Notes: generated by a model not told the origin, from the sequence alone. A DNA stretch of 64,000 nucleotides from an uncultured Clostridia bacterium (GCA_944366945.1 CALVWJ010000004.1:87612-151611), one strand, 5' to 3'; positions 1 through 8,362 are shown, numbered from the stretch's first letter. Program-made: numbers and translations.

Positions 1-275
1 ATATATCCCAAAATATAGCCGCCCGTCTGCCCTGCAATAGCCTGCATGCCACCCGCAAACCCCGCAAAGACGGGCGCACCCAGCGCCCCAAGGAGCACAT
101 AGGCCGCCACTGAAACGGCGCCAGGCTTTGCACCCAGCAACGCACCTGCAAGGTTTACTGCAAACAGCGCAAGGTTGATGGGCACCATGGGCAGGGGAAT
201 CTGGATCTGCGAACAGATCGCACATAGCGCAGTAAACACCGCACAGACGCAGTATTTCCTCAAATTTTGATCCAT
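1..275 (-). CDS. bioY: BioY biotin transporter S component (N-terminal part, runs off the window)
   Basis: The reading frame starts at ATG 275 behind a strong ribosome binding site (GGGGAAGGAGGGG on the minus strand, about 276-290) and leaves the window at base 1, so only about 91 N-terminal residues are visible. They begin MDQNLRKYCVCAVF and contain the BioY signature stretch IQIPLPMVPINLALFAVN and, near the edge, AGFAGGMQAIAGQTGGYI, both typical of the substrate-binding (S) component of energy-coupling-factor biotin transporters. BioY is a six-helix membrane protein that binds biotin and docks on EcfT/EcfA; none of those partners is in the window. It is divergent from arcC. Family assignment is firm; whether it works with a shared ECF module is inference. 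Confidence 0.88.
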   Translation of the reverse strand, partial: MDQNLRKYCVCAVFTALCAICSQIQIPLPMVPINLALFAVNLAGALLGAKPGAVSVAAYVLLGALGAPVFAGFAGGMQAIAGQTGGYILGY

Positions 276-359
276 ACCCCCCTCCTTCCCCGCTATTATA
301 CCCGCCCCATGGAAGCGCTGTCAAACCACCCGAATCCATTCGGTTGAAGGTTTTGCGTG

Positions 360-388
360 TTGACAGGCGTTCGGAATGTATATATACT
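360..388 (+). promoter_or_regulatory. Sigma-70-type promoter of arcC
   Basis: TTGACA at 360-365 and TATACT at 383-388 are separated by exactly 17 bases. Transcription would begin near 395 and give a leader of about 85 bases before the arcC start at 481. No other plausible promoter lies between the divergent bioY and arcC genes. Confidence 0.75.
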
Positions 389-480
389 TATATTATGCAA
401 CCCAATTATGCATTCAATCGGATCGGACTCAAAAAAACGCTCTGTTTAAACCTAAAAAAAGCATAAAGGAGACTGCCCTC

Positions 481-1419
481 GTGAAGAAGATCGTGATCGC
501 ACTTGGTGGAAATGCCCTGCAAGAAGCCGGCAAGCCGGCAACCGCCCAAGCGCAGCTTGAAGTTGTGGAACAAACTTCCACCTACATTGCCGACATCCTT
601 GAAAAGGGCTACCGCGTCGTGCTTGCGCATGGCAACGGCCCACAGGTCGGCCGGCTTGTGATCCAAAACGAATATGCCGAACCCGTTACCCCTGCCATGC
701 CCTTTGACGTTTGCGGCGCAATGAGCCAAGGCATGATCGGCTATCATATCCAGCAGGGGCTTTCCAAGGTGCTCAAGCGCCGCGGTAACTTAACGCCCGT
801 TTCAACCCTCATCACCCAGGTTGTGGTGGATGCAAACGACCCAAAATTCCAAGCTCCCTCCAAGCCGATCGGCCCGTTTTATACCGAGGAGGAAGCCGCT
901 GCCATCGCAGCGCAAAAAGGGTATATTATGAAGGAGGACGCCGGGCGCGGCTGGCGTCGCGTTGTTGCTTCCCCTATGCCCATTGAAATTGTTGAGCTTG
1001 ACGCCGTACGCTGTTTGGTGGATAATGGGTTTATCGTTGTAACCGTAGGCGGCGGTGGTATCCCGGTAGTGCGCAATGCACAGGGCGAACTCGAAGGAGT
1101 TGCCGCCGTGATCGATAAGGATCTTGCGAGTGAGCGCCTGGCTGAGGATCTTGATGCGGATGCGCTTGTCATCCTCACGGCAGTGGAAAAAGTCAGCATC
1201 CATTTCAAAAAGCCGAATCAAAGGGATCTCGACCAAATTTCAACCGCCGAAGCAAGGCAATATATGGCCGAAGGGCATTTTGCGCCCGGCTCCATGCTGC
1301 CCAAGATCGAAGCGGCCGTAAAATTTGTGGAAAGCAAGCGTGGCCGCAAAGCGATTATCACCTCGTTGGATAAAGCCGCCCTTGCGCTGGATGGCAAGGC
1401 TGGCACAACCATCCAATAA
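481..1419 (+). CDS. arcC: Carbamate kinase
   Basis: This cytosolic enzyme transfers phosphate between carbamoyl phosphate and ADP, giving ATP, CO2 and ammonia; it normally ends the arginine deiminase or agmatine/purine fermentation routes. The 312-residue length is standard. The N-terminal VIALGGNAL, the AHGNGPQVG motif near residue 47 and VTVGGGGIPVV near residue 186 are the family's nucleotide and substrate loops. I start it at GTG 481, which follows AAAGGAG at about 464-470. An in-frame extension upstream to 376 overlaps the promoter and is not credible. arcA and arcB are absent nearby, so the source of carbamoyl phosphate is not shown. A short GC hairpin (CCGCCC/GGGCGG, 1421-1435) follows. 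Confidence 0.93.
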   Translation: MKKIVIALGGNALQEAGKPATAQAQLEVVEQTSTYIADILEKGYRVVLAHGNGPQVGRLVIQNEYAEPVTPAMPFDVCGAMSQGMIGYHIQQGLSKVLKRRGNLTPVSTLITQVVVDANDPKFQAPSKPIGPFYTEEEAAAIAAQKGYIMKEDAGRGWRRVVASPMPIEIVELDAVRCLVDNGFIVVTVGGGGIPVVRNAQGELEGVAAVIDKDLASERLAEDLDADALVILTAVEKVSIHFKKPNQRDLDQISTAEARQYMAEGHFAPGSMLPKIEAAVKFVESKRGRKAIITSLDKAALALDGKAGTTIQ

Positions 1420-1486
1420 CCGCCCGCTGGGCGGCTTAGCTGTTAAGCTTATCAATTCATCATCCTATTGAAACGGAGGCGTTTGC

Positions 1487-2824
1487 ATGTTCCAAAACTC
1501 CATCGGCGTTCAAGTGCCGGATATCCTGCTGCCGCGCGAAGGTGTATCCATGGAAAAATGGGCGGTTGTTGCCTGCGACCAGTTCACCTCGCAGCCTGAA
1601 TACTGGGCCGAAGCGGAACGCATTGTGGGAGACGCTCCTTCCACGTTGCGCCTTATGCTGCCCGAAATGTATCTCGACAAGCCCGGTGAAGCGGAACGCA
1701 TCGCTGCCATCAACGCCACGATGGACCGCTACATGGAAGATGGCACGCTCACCTCTCGCGGAAAAGGGTTTGTGTTCGTGCGCCGCACGGTGGATGGAAA
1801 AACCCGCAACGGCCTCATCGTAGCGCTTGATCTGGAGCAATACGATTACAGCCGCGGCTCGGAGACGCTCATCCGCGCTTCTGAAGGCACGATCGTAGAG
1901 CGCATCCCGCCCCGCCTGCGCATTCGCAAGGATGCAGCCCTGGAGTTGCCGCACATCCTCGTACTTATCGACGATCCGGCCTGCACGGTAATCGAACCGC
2001 TTGCAGCCGCTGCAAATGCTGCAACGCAGCTTTATGATTTTGACCTTATGCTGGGCGGCGGCCACATTGAAGGATACCTAATCCAAGATGCGGATAAGAT
2101 TAACGGCGCATTGCGCGCCCTTGAAGCGCTCGCAGACCCTGCGCGCTTTGCAGCGCAGTATGGTGAAGGCAAAGCGCCGATGCTCTTTGCCATGGGCGAT
2201 GGGAATCACTCCTTTGCTACTGCCAAAGCCAATTGGGAAGCGCTCAAGCAGCAGCTTTCGCCGGCAGAACGCGAGACCCATCCAGCGCGGTATGCGCTCG
2301 TGGAGCTTGAAAACATCCACGATCCGGGCATCGTATTCGAACCCATCCACAGGGTATTGTTCAACATCGATACGGAACAGGCGCTCCGTTTCCTCGTGGA
2401 ACGCCTTGCTGCAGACAATGGTGCCTGCAAGCTTAACCGGTTCGAAAGCAAAGAGGATTGCGATGCGCTCATCAAAATCGCGCAGACCTGCGGCGGCCAT
2501 ATCCTCCCATTTGTCTTTGCCGGCGGTTATGGTTACTTAAAGGTCAATGCGCCCACGGCACAGCTGGAAGTAGGCACGCTGCAAAACGCTCTGGATGCGC
2601 TGCTCAAGGCTTTCCCGCAGGCTTCCATCGATTATATTCATGGTGCGGATGTTGTGAATGAGCTTGGCGCAAAGCCTGGAAACCTTGGCTTCTTGCTGCC
2701 GCCTATGGCCAAGAGCGCGTTCTTCCCCACGGTGGTGTTTGATGGCGCGCTTCCGCGCAAGACCTTTTCCATGGGGGAAGCAAACGAGAAGCGTTACTAT
2801 CTCGAATGCCGCAAAATCAAATAA
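1487..2824 (+). CDS. DUF1015 family protein (HTH/kinase-linked conserved protein of unknown function)
   Basis: A 445-residue soluble protein recognisable as DUF1015. It has the family's opening (VQVPDILLPREG, then VVACDQFTSQPEYW) and the conserved AMGDGNHSFATAK block at about residue 235. The start at ATG 1487 follows GGAGGC at about 1473-1478. It has no signal peptide or membrane segment, so it is cytosolic. The family is widespread in anaerobic Clostridia, often near serine or phosphoglycerate metabolism genes, but no activity is established. Here the neighbours (carbamate kinase upstream, an acyltransferase downstream) give no clear clue. It lies 67 bases behind arcC and could share its transcript. 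Family call is firm, function unknown. Confidence 0.85.
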   Translation: MFQNSIGVQVPDILLPREGVSMEKWAVVACDQFTSQPEYWAEAERIVGDAPSTLRLMLPEMYLDKPGEAERIAAINATMDRYMEDGTLTSRGKGFVFVRRTVDGKTRNGLIVALDLEQYDYSRGSETLIRASEGTIVERIPPRLRIRKDAALELPHILVLIDDPACTVIEPLAAAANAATQLYDFDLMLGGGHIEGYLIQDADKINGALRALEALADPARFAAQYGEGKAPMLFAMGDGNHSFATAKANWEALKQQLSPAERETHPARYALVELENIHDPGIVFEPIHRVLFNIDTEQALRFLVERLAADNGACKLNRFESKEDCDALIKIAQTCGGHILPFVFAGGYGYLKVNAPTAQLEVGTLQNALDALLKAFPQASIDYIHGADVVNELGAKPGNLGFLLPPMAKSAFFPTVVFDGALPRKTFSMGEANEKRYYLECRKIK

Positions 2825-2863
2825 TGCATGTGTGTCGCCTGCTTTGCGCTGTGCGGCACCTAA

Positions 2864-2892
2864 TGAAAAGGGGCGCATCGCGTCCCTTTTCA
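2864..2892 (+). terminator. Hairpin terminator after the DUF1015 gene
   Basis: GAAAAGGGGCG and GCGTCCCTTTTC form a stem round a short CATC loop about 40 bases after the stop codon. The trailing T run is short and is built into the stem. The same style of hairpin recurs at 21656 and 30978. Confidence 0.6.
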
Positions 2893-2934
2893 TCTGTAGG
2901 CGGAATCCTTAACTTATGATTGGCTTATAAAAGA

Positions 2935-4164
2935 ATGGAACAAAAGCGCACGAACAAACCAAAACCACAGAATGCCATCCTCTATACGATTGCATACCTT
3001 CTGCTGCGGCCTTATTTGCGCCTTCGCTATGGATACCGGCGGCCAAAAGCGCTCGCTGTGCGCAAGCTGCGCGGTCCAATCGTTGTGCTGGGGAATCATG
3101 CATCCAACTTGGATTTCCTGTTTGCCATCGTCGCCCTTTTTCCCAAGCGGATGAACTTCCTCGTATCCGCCCATTTTTTCAACCAAAAGCCCCTCTGTTA
3201 CCTGCTTCGCATTGCGCAATGCGTGCGTAAAACGCAATTTACGGCGGATGTTGCTGCCATCCGCGACATGCACACGCTCGTCTCCGAAGGTGGCAGCATC
3301 CTGCTTTACCCGGAAGGTGAGGTCAACGGCATCGGCCGCACCGGGGATTTTTCGGAAAGCACCGCGCGGCTGTGCAAACTCCTGCGTGTGCCCGTTTATG
3401 CTGTGCGCACCAAAGGCAGTTATCTTACGCGGCCAAAATGGGGGCCTGGCCGCCGGCGCGGACGCATTGAAACGGATATAAGCTGCGTCGCCGCCGCGGA
3501 AGAGCTGCCCACCCTTGCCAACGATGCGCTTTATGCCCGCATCCGCGCGGGCATCTTTCAAGATGAATATGCATGGCAGGAAAAAGTACGCATCCCGTTT
3601 CGGGCAAAGCGCCCAGCCGAAGGGCTCCACCTTCTCCTTTACCGCTGCCCCAAATGCGGCGCAGAATTCACGACACGCACCCAGGGCTGCGAAATCTTCT
3701 GCACGGCCTGCGGCAATCGCGGCATCATGGATGCTTACGGTTTCCTTTCCTCAAAAGGGGCCGATGCTGTCATCCCCCCTTCACCCCTTGCATGGGTGGA
3801 CCTGCAATGCGCGGCGCTGCAGGAGGAAATGCGCGCACCGGACTATCGGCTCACTGCGCGCTGCTGCCTGCAATATCACTTGAACGAGCATGCGCTCGAC
3901 CATGTGGATGTTGGCGAGGGGATCGTTACGCTTGATCGCAGTGGGATTTCCTACGAAGGAACCGCCGAAGGCGCGCCGCTCGCTTTCCATTATCCGCTTT
4001 CCGATTTTTATAAGCTTCCATTTGCACCAGGCCGCCGCTTTGAGCTTCCGCCTGCGCCGCGCGTTACGGCGATTCGAACGCTCGAACCCGCTGCAATCTG
4101 GAAGTTCGTGCTGGCACTGCCGCTGTTGCAGCAGGCCACCTGCAAAGCGCCGGAAAATATCTGA
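2935..4164 (+). CDS. PlsC-like acyltransferase with C-terminal zinc ribbon
   Basis: The first 220 residues form a lysophospholipid acyltransferase (PlsC/AGPAT) domain. NHASNLDF near residue 54 carries the HX4D catalytic motif, and YPEGEVNGIG near residue 128 is the acyl-acceptor EGxxN-type motif. Such enzymes acylate glycerophospholipid or related acceptors at the membrane face; an N-terminal hydrophobic stretch (ILYTIAYLLLRPYL) fits that. Unusually, the domain is followed at about residue 240 by a zinc ribbon (CPKCGAEF ... CTACGNRG) and about 150 further residues of unknown role, making the protein (409 aa) much longer than PlsC. I prefer ATG 2935; a TTG at 2920 is possible and neither has a strong ribosome binding site. 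Substrate is unknown. Confidence 0.75.
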   Translation: MEQKRTNKPKPQNAILYTIAYLLLRPYLRLRYGYRRPKALAVRKLRGPIVVLGNHASNLDFLFAIVALFPKRMNFLVSAHFFNQKPLCYLLRIAQCVRKTQFTADVAAIRDMHTLVSEGGSILLYPEGEVNGIGRTGDFSESTARLCKLLRVPVYAVRTKGSYLTRPKWGPGRRRGRIETDISCVAAAEELPTLANDALYARIRAGIFQDEYAWQEKVRIPFRAKRPAEGLHLLLYRCPKCGAEFTTRTQGCEIFCTACGNRGIMDAYGFLSSKGADAVIPPSPLAWVDLQCAALQEEMRAPDYRLTARCCLQYHLNEHALDHVDVGEGIVTLDRSGISYEGTAEGAPLAFHYPLSDFYKLPFAPGRRFELPPAPRVTAIRTLEPAAIWKFVLALPLLQQATCKAPENI

Positions 4165-4172
4165 TCATTTGG

Positions 4173-4246
4173 GCCCGATTGCAAATCGCATTCTGCATCA
4201 AGCGCCGCTAGAAAGCAAACGGACCGCCTAACTGAAGCAATCGGGC
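4173..4246. repeat. Long-loop inverted repeat between convergent genes
   Basis: GCCCGATTGC (4173-4182) is matched perfectly by GCAATCGGGC (4237-4246), enclosing 54 bases. It sits just after the acyltransferase stop and before the end of the minus-strand MGMT-like gene. The loop is long for a terminator. I recognise no RNA family in it. Confidence 0.45.
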
Positions 4247-4268
4247 ACCAGTTTTTAGGCATATGCCT

Positions 4269-4763
4269 TTAGCCGTGAATTTGCGTATCCAAATCAAAAA
4301 GGAAACGCTCATATTCCTTTACAAAATATCGGATATTTTTCCGCCCTTTCTGAAGGATCGTATGCCCTTCCTCTTCTAGTTTTTCTTTTTGTGCCGCAAT
4401 GCCGCCCGGGTATTTATTATTGAGCTCGCCGTTTGCTTTCAGCGTTCGCCAATAGGGTGTTTTGTCCGCGTCGCGTTGGGCGCTTGCCCATGCTGCAATG
4501 GCTACAAAGCTCCCTGCTGTAATGGGCTCTGTGAAATCCGCACCGCTTTGTTTTGCAAAGTGCTCCCTTATTTTGCTCACGGTGATCACCTTGCCCCACG
4601 GGATTTGCTTCATCACCGTATCATAGGCGATGGGCGGTGCAAAATACATCCTATCTCCGCCATATTTTTCAATGCTTTTCCTATCCAGAATCGTTTTAAA
4701 TTTGGGCATGCCCTTGCTGTCGTGCAACATCGCGTTAAAATCTTTCCTGCCTTCGTTCGCCAT
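4269..4763 (-). CDS. MGMT-family alkyltransferase-like protein lacking the acceptor cysteine
   Basis: The 164-residue product has the DNA-binding domain of O6-alkylguanine-DNA alkyltransferases: IPWGKVITVSKIREHFA (helix-turn-helix entry) and WRTLKANGELNNKYPGG, which matches the family's post-active-site segment. In active repair enzymes the preceding motif is PCHRV; here it reads TPYWRTL, so the methyl-accepting Cys is replaced. That is the pattern of alkyltransferase-like (ATL) proteins, which bind damaged DNA and recruit nucleotide excision repair. An N-terminal extension of about 50 residues (MANEGRKDFNAML...) is not part of the core domain. The start ATG 4763 follows AGGGGGTGG. The longer frame to 4916 has no ribosome binding site. 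Confidence 0.78.
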   Translation of the reverse strand: MANEGRKDFNAMLHDSKGMPKFKTILDRKSIEKYGGDRMYFAPPIAYDTVMKQIPWGKVITVSKIREHFAKQSGADFTEPITAGSFVAIAAWASAQRDADKTPYWRTLKANGELNNKYPGGIAAQKEKLEEEGHTILQKGRKNIRYFVKEYERFLFDLDTQIHG

Positions 4764-5434
4764 GTTATGCCACCCCCTAACGTAAGGATAAGCCTTTTGA
4801 TGCATTGCTGCAATGAGGCTATTTTTCTTGCATGAAATTTTATTAGGGATTCCGCTTCCGCATCTCCTGTTCAGCGCCTTTTCAGCGCGTCCGGAATCGA
4901 TTGCTGCGCCCTGCACTTCCTCCGTTAAAACCCAATATAGGATTGAGCCGGCATGTCATGCAAACAAACTGAATTGGGGGTTGCCCAGGCAGCCGCGCAC
5001 CCATGGCGGGGAGCTTTTCCCAATGCCCGCCCATTTTTCGCTTTGCGCCATGGAAAGCGCTCGTCCGATCAAAAGGCTTACACGGATTGATGCACTAACG
5101 CAAAAGGCTATGGGCCGTTTCCCATGGGGCGCAGTGAAGTTGTAAAGCGCCTCCCGCACAAGGAGATTTTGGGTTCATTCCACCCCTGCCAGGGTACGGA
5201 AAAGCGCTACCGTATACCCGGCAGCGCTTCCAGCATGTTGAAAAAACCGGAGGGTGGTTCAAGGTTGCAAGCCGCAAAAGTCTTGTGCGACCGCACCAAA
5301 AACCCAAGGACAACAAAATGCGAATTAACCTGCATTGCTTTCCGGCTGCACAGAAGCGCCATCATAGATGCGGTAGCTCCCATTTGATATACAGCCTGCT
5401 GAAAGTCAGCCCACGGAAAATTCCGTTTCCTAAT
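4764..5434. other. Intergenic region without recognisable gene
   Basis: About 670 bases between two minus-strand genes. A 110-codon open frame on the plus strand (4813-5145) has no ribosome binding site and an unnatural composition, and I do not accept it. I see no tRNA, promoter or long repeat that I can defend. A small hairpin (CGGAAAATTCCG, about 5414-5425) follows the SPOCS gene's stop. Confidence 0.4.
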
Positions 5435-6919
5435 TTAGAGCAACAGCACAAGCTTCTGGCCGTCTGCAAGCGTTTCAGAAATGCCCGGGTTCATATCGGT
5501 GAGGCGTTTGCGCGGCAGGTTGAAGCGGCGGCCCACATCAAAAAGCGTTTCCCCTTCTCCAGCAAAATAGATTACCACGCCGCGCGGCATCTCCGTCTGC
5601 GCGCATTCTTCCATGCCAGTGACAACGGCCGTTTTTATAATCTCATAAGGTTGAGCGCTAACCTGCAACGTATAAGAGAACTCAATTCCGCGCCCAGCGC
5701 CCGAAGCAGTTGCAGAAACGGTACGCACCTGTGCCCACGCTTCTGAGAAAGCGCCTGCACTGGTGGTTTCGCATCGGAACGGGATATCTTCTGTAAAGGC
5801 ATACAGCATGCCGCCTTCCGTTTGATAGAGCACACGCGTAAACAAGAGCCCTTCTACAGAAAGCCGGCCACCCTCTATCGCAGCAGATGTCACCACGGGG
5901 CGCGCCATGCAATAGGCGACGCGCTGGCATTCCGGCATGCCATCCGGGATGTTCATCATTTCGGATGCGCCAAAACGGAACCGTATCGTTTCACCGCGCA
6001 AAAGGAGCTGGACCTCTTCTTTTACGCAAGCTAGCGGCAGGGAGGGGGCGTAAGCATCCTGCGGCAATGCAATATGCTCCATTTGCGGCGCTTCCACGCG
6101 CACCGCAATACGCGCTTCCATGCTCATCAAACCACTGCCCTCTCCAATCGGCATCAGCCCAATGGATTCCACTTCCGCTTCTGCGCTGCAGCCTGCGGTA
6201 TCTGCTCCCTCGGCATCTGCCTCAGTCTCCAGCGTGATGGGAACATGCTGCACCAGCTGTGCAAGCTTCCCATCCGCCCCAACCGTTAGGGCAGTGACCG
6301 TAAGCGTCCCTTCTGAAACGGCCGTGTCTCCGCCCAGACGCAGCTCGCGGATTTGGCAGACGCCCGAAGCGCGCAGCACTGCGGCCACATCCGGCGCGCT
6401 GATATCCTCCCGGATGCGCACCGTCTCCTGGCCAAATTGCGCATACTGCACGGTTTCAAAGCTCTGTTGCCTGCATTCAAGGTCTTCTGCGCCATGGATG
6501 CCTGCAAGCACGCGCAGCGGTTCCTTGCACAGCACCAGACATTCCACATCCAAAACTGCCGAAAGCGTAAGCGTCCCCGTTTGCTCTACGGAAAGCGTCT
6601 GCAACGCGGCATGGGCTTCCGCTTCCATGCCTTCCTTTGCCCCTGGCGCGGAGAGGGAATGCCGGAACGCCGCGCTGGATGCAAAAGCGAACGTTTCTTC
6701 CTCATCGCGGCAGATCAGTTCCACACGCACGCGCCCTTCCACCGTAACCGCGCCCTCGCTGACGGCAGTGCTCGTAACCGTAACGCTGCCATCCGCGCAA
6801 AGCACTTCTGCACTGCTCCGCCCCTCGGGCAGGGGCAGATCTCCCTCCACCAGCGCCTGCGATGTTGCCCGAACCACGAGGCGCGCGGCTCCAAGCTCGC
6901 TAAATTGCAGTTCCATCAT
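5435..6919 (-). CDS. SPOCS-domain (DUF3794) and LysM peptidoglycan-binding protein
   Basis: The 494-residue protein has repeated SPOCS/DUF3794 domains: segments near residues 20-110, 160-260 and 300-420 share the pattern of VxVEGxVxVxLxxxxE strands and a closing xxxEEVQLLLRGE-like strand. It ends with a LysM domain (GEGETLFDVGRRFNLPRKRL, then MNPGISETLADGQKLVLL). Such proteins (SpoVID-like, SafA-linked) act in spore coat or cell-envelope morphogenesis in Bacillota. There is no signal peptide, consistent with a mother-cell protein. It starts at one of two adjacent ATGs (6919 or 6916) behind GGGAGGAAG. It lies downstream of spo0A on the same strand, separated by a terminator and a DnaA-box cluster. 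Exact role is inference. Confidence 0.82.
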   Translation of the reverse strand: MMELQFSELGAARLVVRATSQALVEGDLPLPEGRSSAEVLCADGSVTVTSTAVSEGAVTVEGRVRVELICRDEEETFAFASSAAFRHSLSAPGAKEGMEAEAHAALQTLSVEQTGTLTLSAVLDVECLVLCKEPLRVLAGIHGAEDLECRQQSFETVQYAQFGQETVRIREDISAPDVAAVLRASGVCQIRELRLGGDTAVSEGTLTVTALTVGADGKLAQLVQHVPITLETEADAEGADTAGCSAEAEVESIGLMPIGEGSGLMSMEARIAVRVEAPQMEHIALPQDAYAPSLPLACVKEEVQLLLRGETIRFRFGASEMMNIPDGMPECQRVAYCMARPVVTSAAIEGGRLSVEGLLFTRVLYQTEGGMLYAFTEDIPFRCETTSAGAFSEAWAQVRTVSATASGAGRGIEFSYTLQVSAQPYEIIKTAVVTGMEECAQTEMPRGVVIYFAGEGETLFDVGRRFNLPRKRLTDMNPGISETLADGQKLVLLL

Positions 6920-7094
6920 TCTTCCTCCCAATCGTATGGCTGTATCAGTCCATATCTATGAGCGCATCCTTCTGATTATGCATCATGCAGGACTTGCAAT
7001 ACCGCCATGCAATTTATGGAGCTTTCTGTCATTTCGTTGAAATTAATCAAATGCCAGAGCATTTGCCAACCACGCTTTCCGCATTCGCTTTAAG

Positions 7095-7124
7095 TTATCC
7101 ACATTGTCCACAGACTTATCCACA
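7095..7124 (+). promoter_or_regulatory. Cluster of three DnaA boxes
   Basis: TTATCCACA (7095-7103), TTGTCCACA (7104-7112) and TTATCCACA (7116-7124) occur in tandem in the same orientation. The first and third match the DnaA-box consensus TTATNCACA exactly and the middle one at 8 of 9 positions. They lie upstream of the SPOCS-LysM gene and downstream of spo0A. Confidence 0.8.
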
Positions 7125-7255
7125 AGTCCCCCATTTTAGGAAGTCATTTATGTGAATAATCTGTGAACCGTTTTTTTTAGGCAGTATATCTGGCTGCATA
7201 ATCCGTATAAATGCATGGATCATGTAAAAATTTCATTTTATATCACATGGAACAA

Positions 7256-7287
7256 AAACGCCGCATTGCGCGATGCATGCGGCGTTT
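7256..7287 (-). terminator. Rho-independent terminator of spo0A
   Basis: AAACGCCGCAT and ATGCGGCGTTT form an 11-base-pair stem. On the minus strand it is followed by a T run (GTTTTTG), about 50 bases beyond the spo0A stop. Confidence 0.8.
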
Positions 7288-7338
7288 CCTGCATGGCGCT
7301 GTTGCATGAAGCCACAGTGCCTTTTCTTGGCTTATTTT

Positions 7339-8142
7339 TTAACCTGCATCCCGAATCTCCTGGCGAGCACGTTCGCGCGCATCCTCCATGATAAGTTTAT
7401 CCGCCACCAGCGCAATAAACTCACCATTTGTGGGCTTATCGTTCTTCGAATAAATATTATAACCAAAAAGCTGGTTGATGTTTTCGATTTTGCCGCGCGT
7501 CCACGCCACTTCTATAGAATGGCGGATGGCGCGTTCCACCTTGGATGCAGAAGTGTTAAAGCGTTTGGCAATGCCCGGGTATAGCTCCTTCGTAATGCGG
7601 TTGATAAGTTCCGGTTCAAAATATACCATGCGGATTGCCTCGCGTAAATAATGGTAGCCTTTAATGTGGGCTGGGATTCCAATTACAAGAAATACGGCGG
7701 TAATCTTTTCATCGAGCGTTTTGGGCTGCGCGGCTGCCATGCAGACCTGCGAGCGGCCCAAGTAGGTATTCTCCAGCATATCAAACAGCCGCTTTGCAAG
7801 CGCCTCTGGATCCACAGGCTTTACCATAAAATATTTAGCGCCCATCGCACAGGCTTGGCGGACCATATCTTCGTGACGCATCGCACTCACAACCATGATG
7901 GCTGGCGGATTTTCTACAAGCCCCGCGCCGATGCGCTCCAGCAGCTCAAACCCGTCCACACGTGGAAGGATCAACTCTGTAATCAACGCATCATAATGGC
8001 CAGCGCGTAGCGCATCAATCGCCGCCTGCCCGTCCGATACCGTTTCAAACTGTGCTACCTGTTCCTGCGCTGCAAGGCAGTCCCGCACCGCTGTTTGAAA
8101 CTGAAGATTGCCATCCGCCATGAGGATTCGATATTTTGTCAT
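7339..8142 (-). CDS. spo0A: Spo0A sporulation master regulator with Glu at the phosphorylation site
   Basis: The 267-residue length is that of canonical Spo0A. The C-terminal DNA-binding domain is very well conserved ([17 protein letters not shown], then [16 protein letters not shown] and [15 protein letters not shown]), so the family call is secure. The N-terminal receiver is altered: residue 56, aligned with the phospho-acceptor Asp, is Glu ([14 protein letters not shown] codon at 7975-7977), and the second acidic-pocket Asp is Gly11 (LMADGN). Ser86 and Lys108 of the switch are kept. The protein may therefore act without phosphorylation or respond differently; that is inference. Start ATG 8142 follows AAGGAGGC. 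A promoter is visible upstream and a terminator downstream, so it is monocistronic. Confidence 0.95.
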   Translation of the reverse strand: MTKYRILMADGNLQFQTAVRDCLAAQEQVAQFETVSDGQAAIDALRAGHYDALITELILPRVDGFELLERIGAGLVENPPAIMVVSAMRHEDMVRQACAMGAKYFMVKPVDPEALAKRLFDMLENTYLGRSQVCMAAAQPKTLDEKITAVFLVIGIPAHIKGYHYLREAIRMVYFEPELINRITKELYPGIAKRFNTSASKVERAIRHSIEVAWTRGKIENINQLFGYNIYSKNDKPTNGEFIALVADKLIMEDARERARQEIRDAG

Positions 8143-8289
8143 TCGTGTGCCTCCTTTTTGCAACCGAGATGCAGTTTTTGTCTGTAGCCCAATCATACCA
8201 CTGCATTTTTCGCAGCGATAGAGCATGAATTTGCTAGGAATTGTCGTGTTTTGCCGTGGTTTTGGCAAGATATGTCGTCCCGTGTCAGT

Positions 8290-8318
8290 GTTTTATATTT
8301 TTCATTTTCGTTTGTCAA
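8290..8318 (-). promoter_or_regulatory. Promoter of spo0A
   Basis: On the minus strand TTGACA (8318-8313) and TAAAAC (8295-8290) are spaced by 17 bases, about 145 bases before the spo0A start. CGACA-containing segments between the promoter and the gene are reminiscent of degenerate 0A boxes but do not match TGTCGAA well. Confidence 0.55.
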
Positions 8319-8362
8319 TTTTTGTAGTATATTGCATCGATATTGCATCATTTAAAAATAAG

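Larger units (their letters stand above)
6920..7338. other. Intergenic region between spo0A and the SPOCS gene
   Basis: About 420 bases holding the DnaA-box triplet and the spo0A terminator, plus A/T-rich stretches (an eight-T run near 7171). The promoter of the SPOCS gene should be here on the minus strand, but I cannot pick one with confidence; a sporulation sigma factor site would not look like a sigma-70-type site. Confidence 0.5.

Noticed and set aside
4813..5145. A 110-codon plus-strand frame upstream of the MGMT-like gene
   Set aside because: No ribosome binding site, no family resemblance, and it begins antisense to the leader of the minus-strand gene.
7095..7124. Replication origin (oriC)
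   Set aside because: Three DnaA boxes are present, but dnaA, dnaN, gyrB and an AT-rich unwinding region with further boxes are not, so I report only a DnaA-box cluster.
8143..8289. 0A boxes upstream of spo0A
   Set aside because: Two CGACA segments fall short of the TGTCGAA consensus, so Spo0A autoregulation is not claimed.
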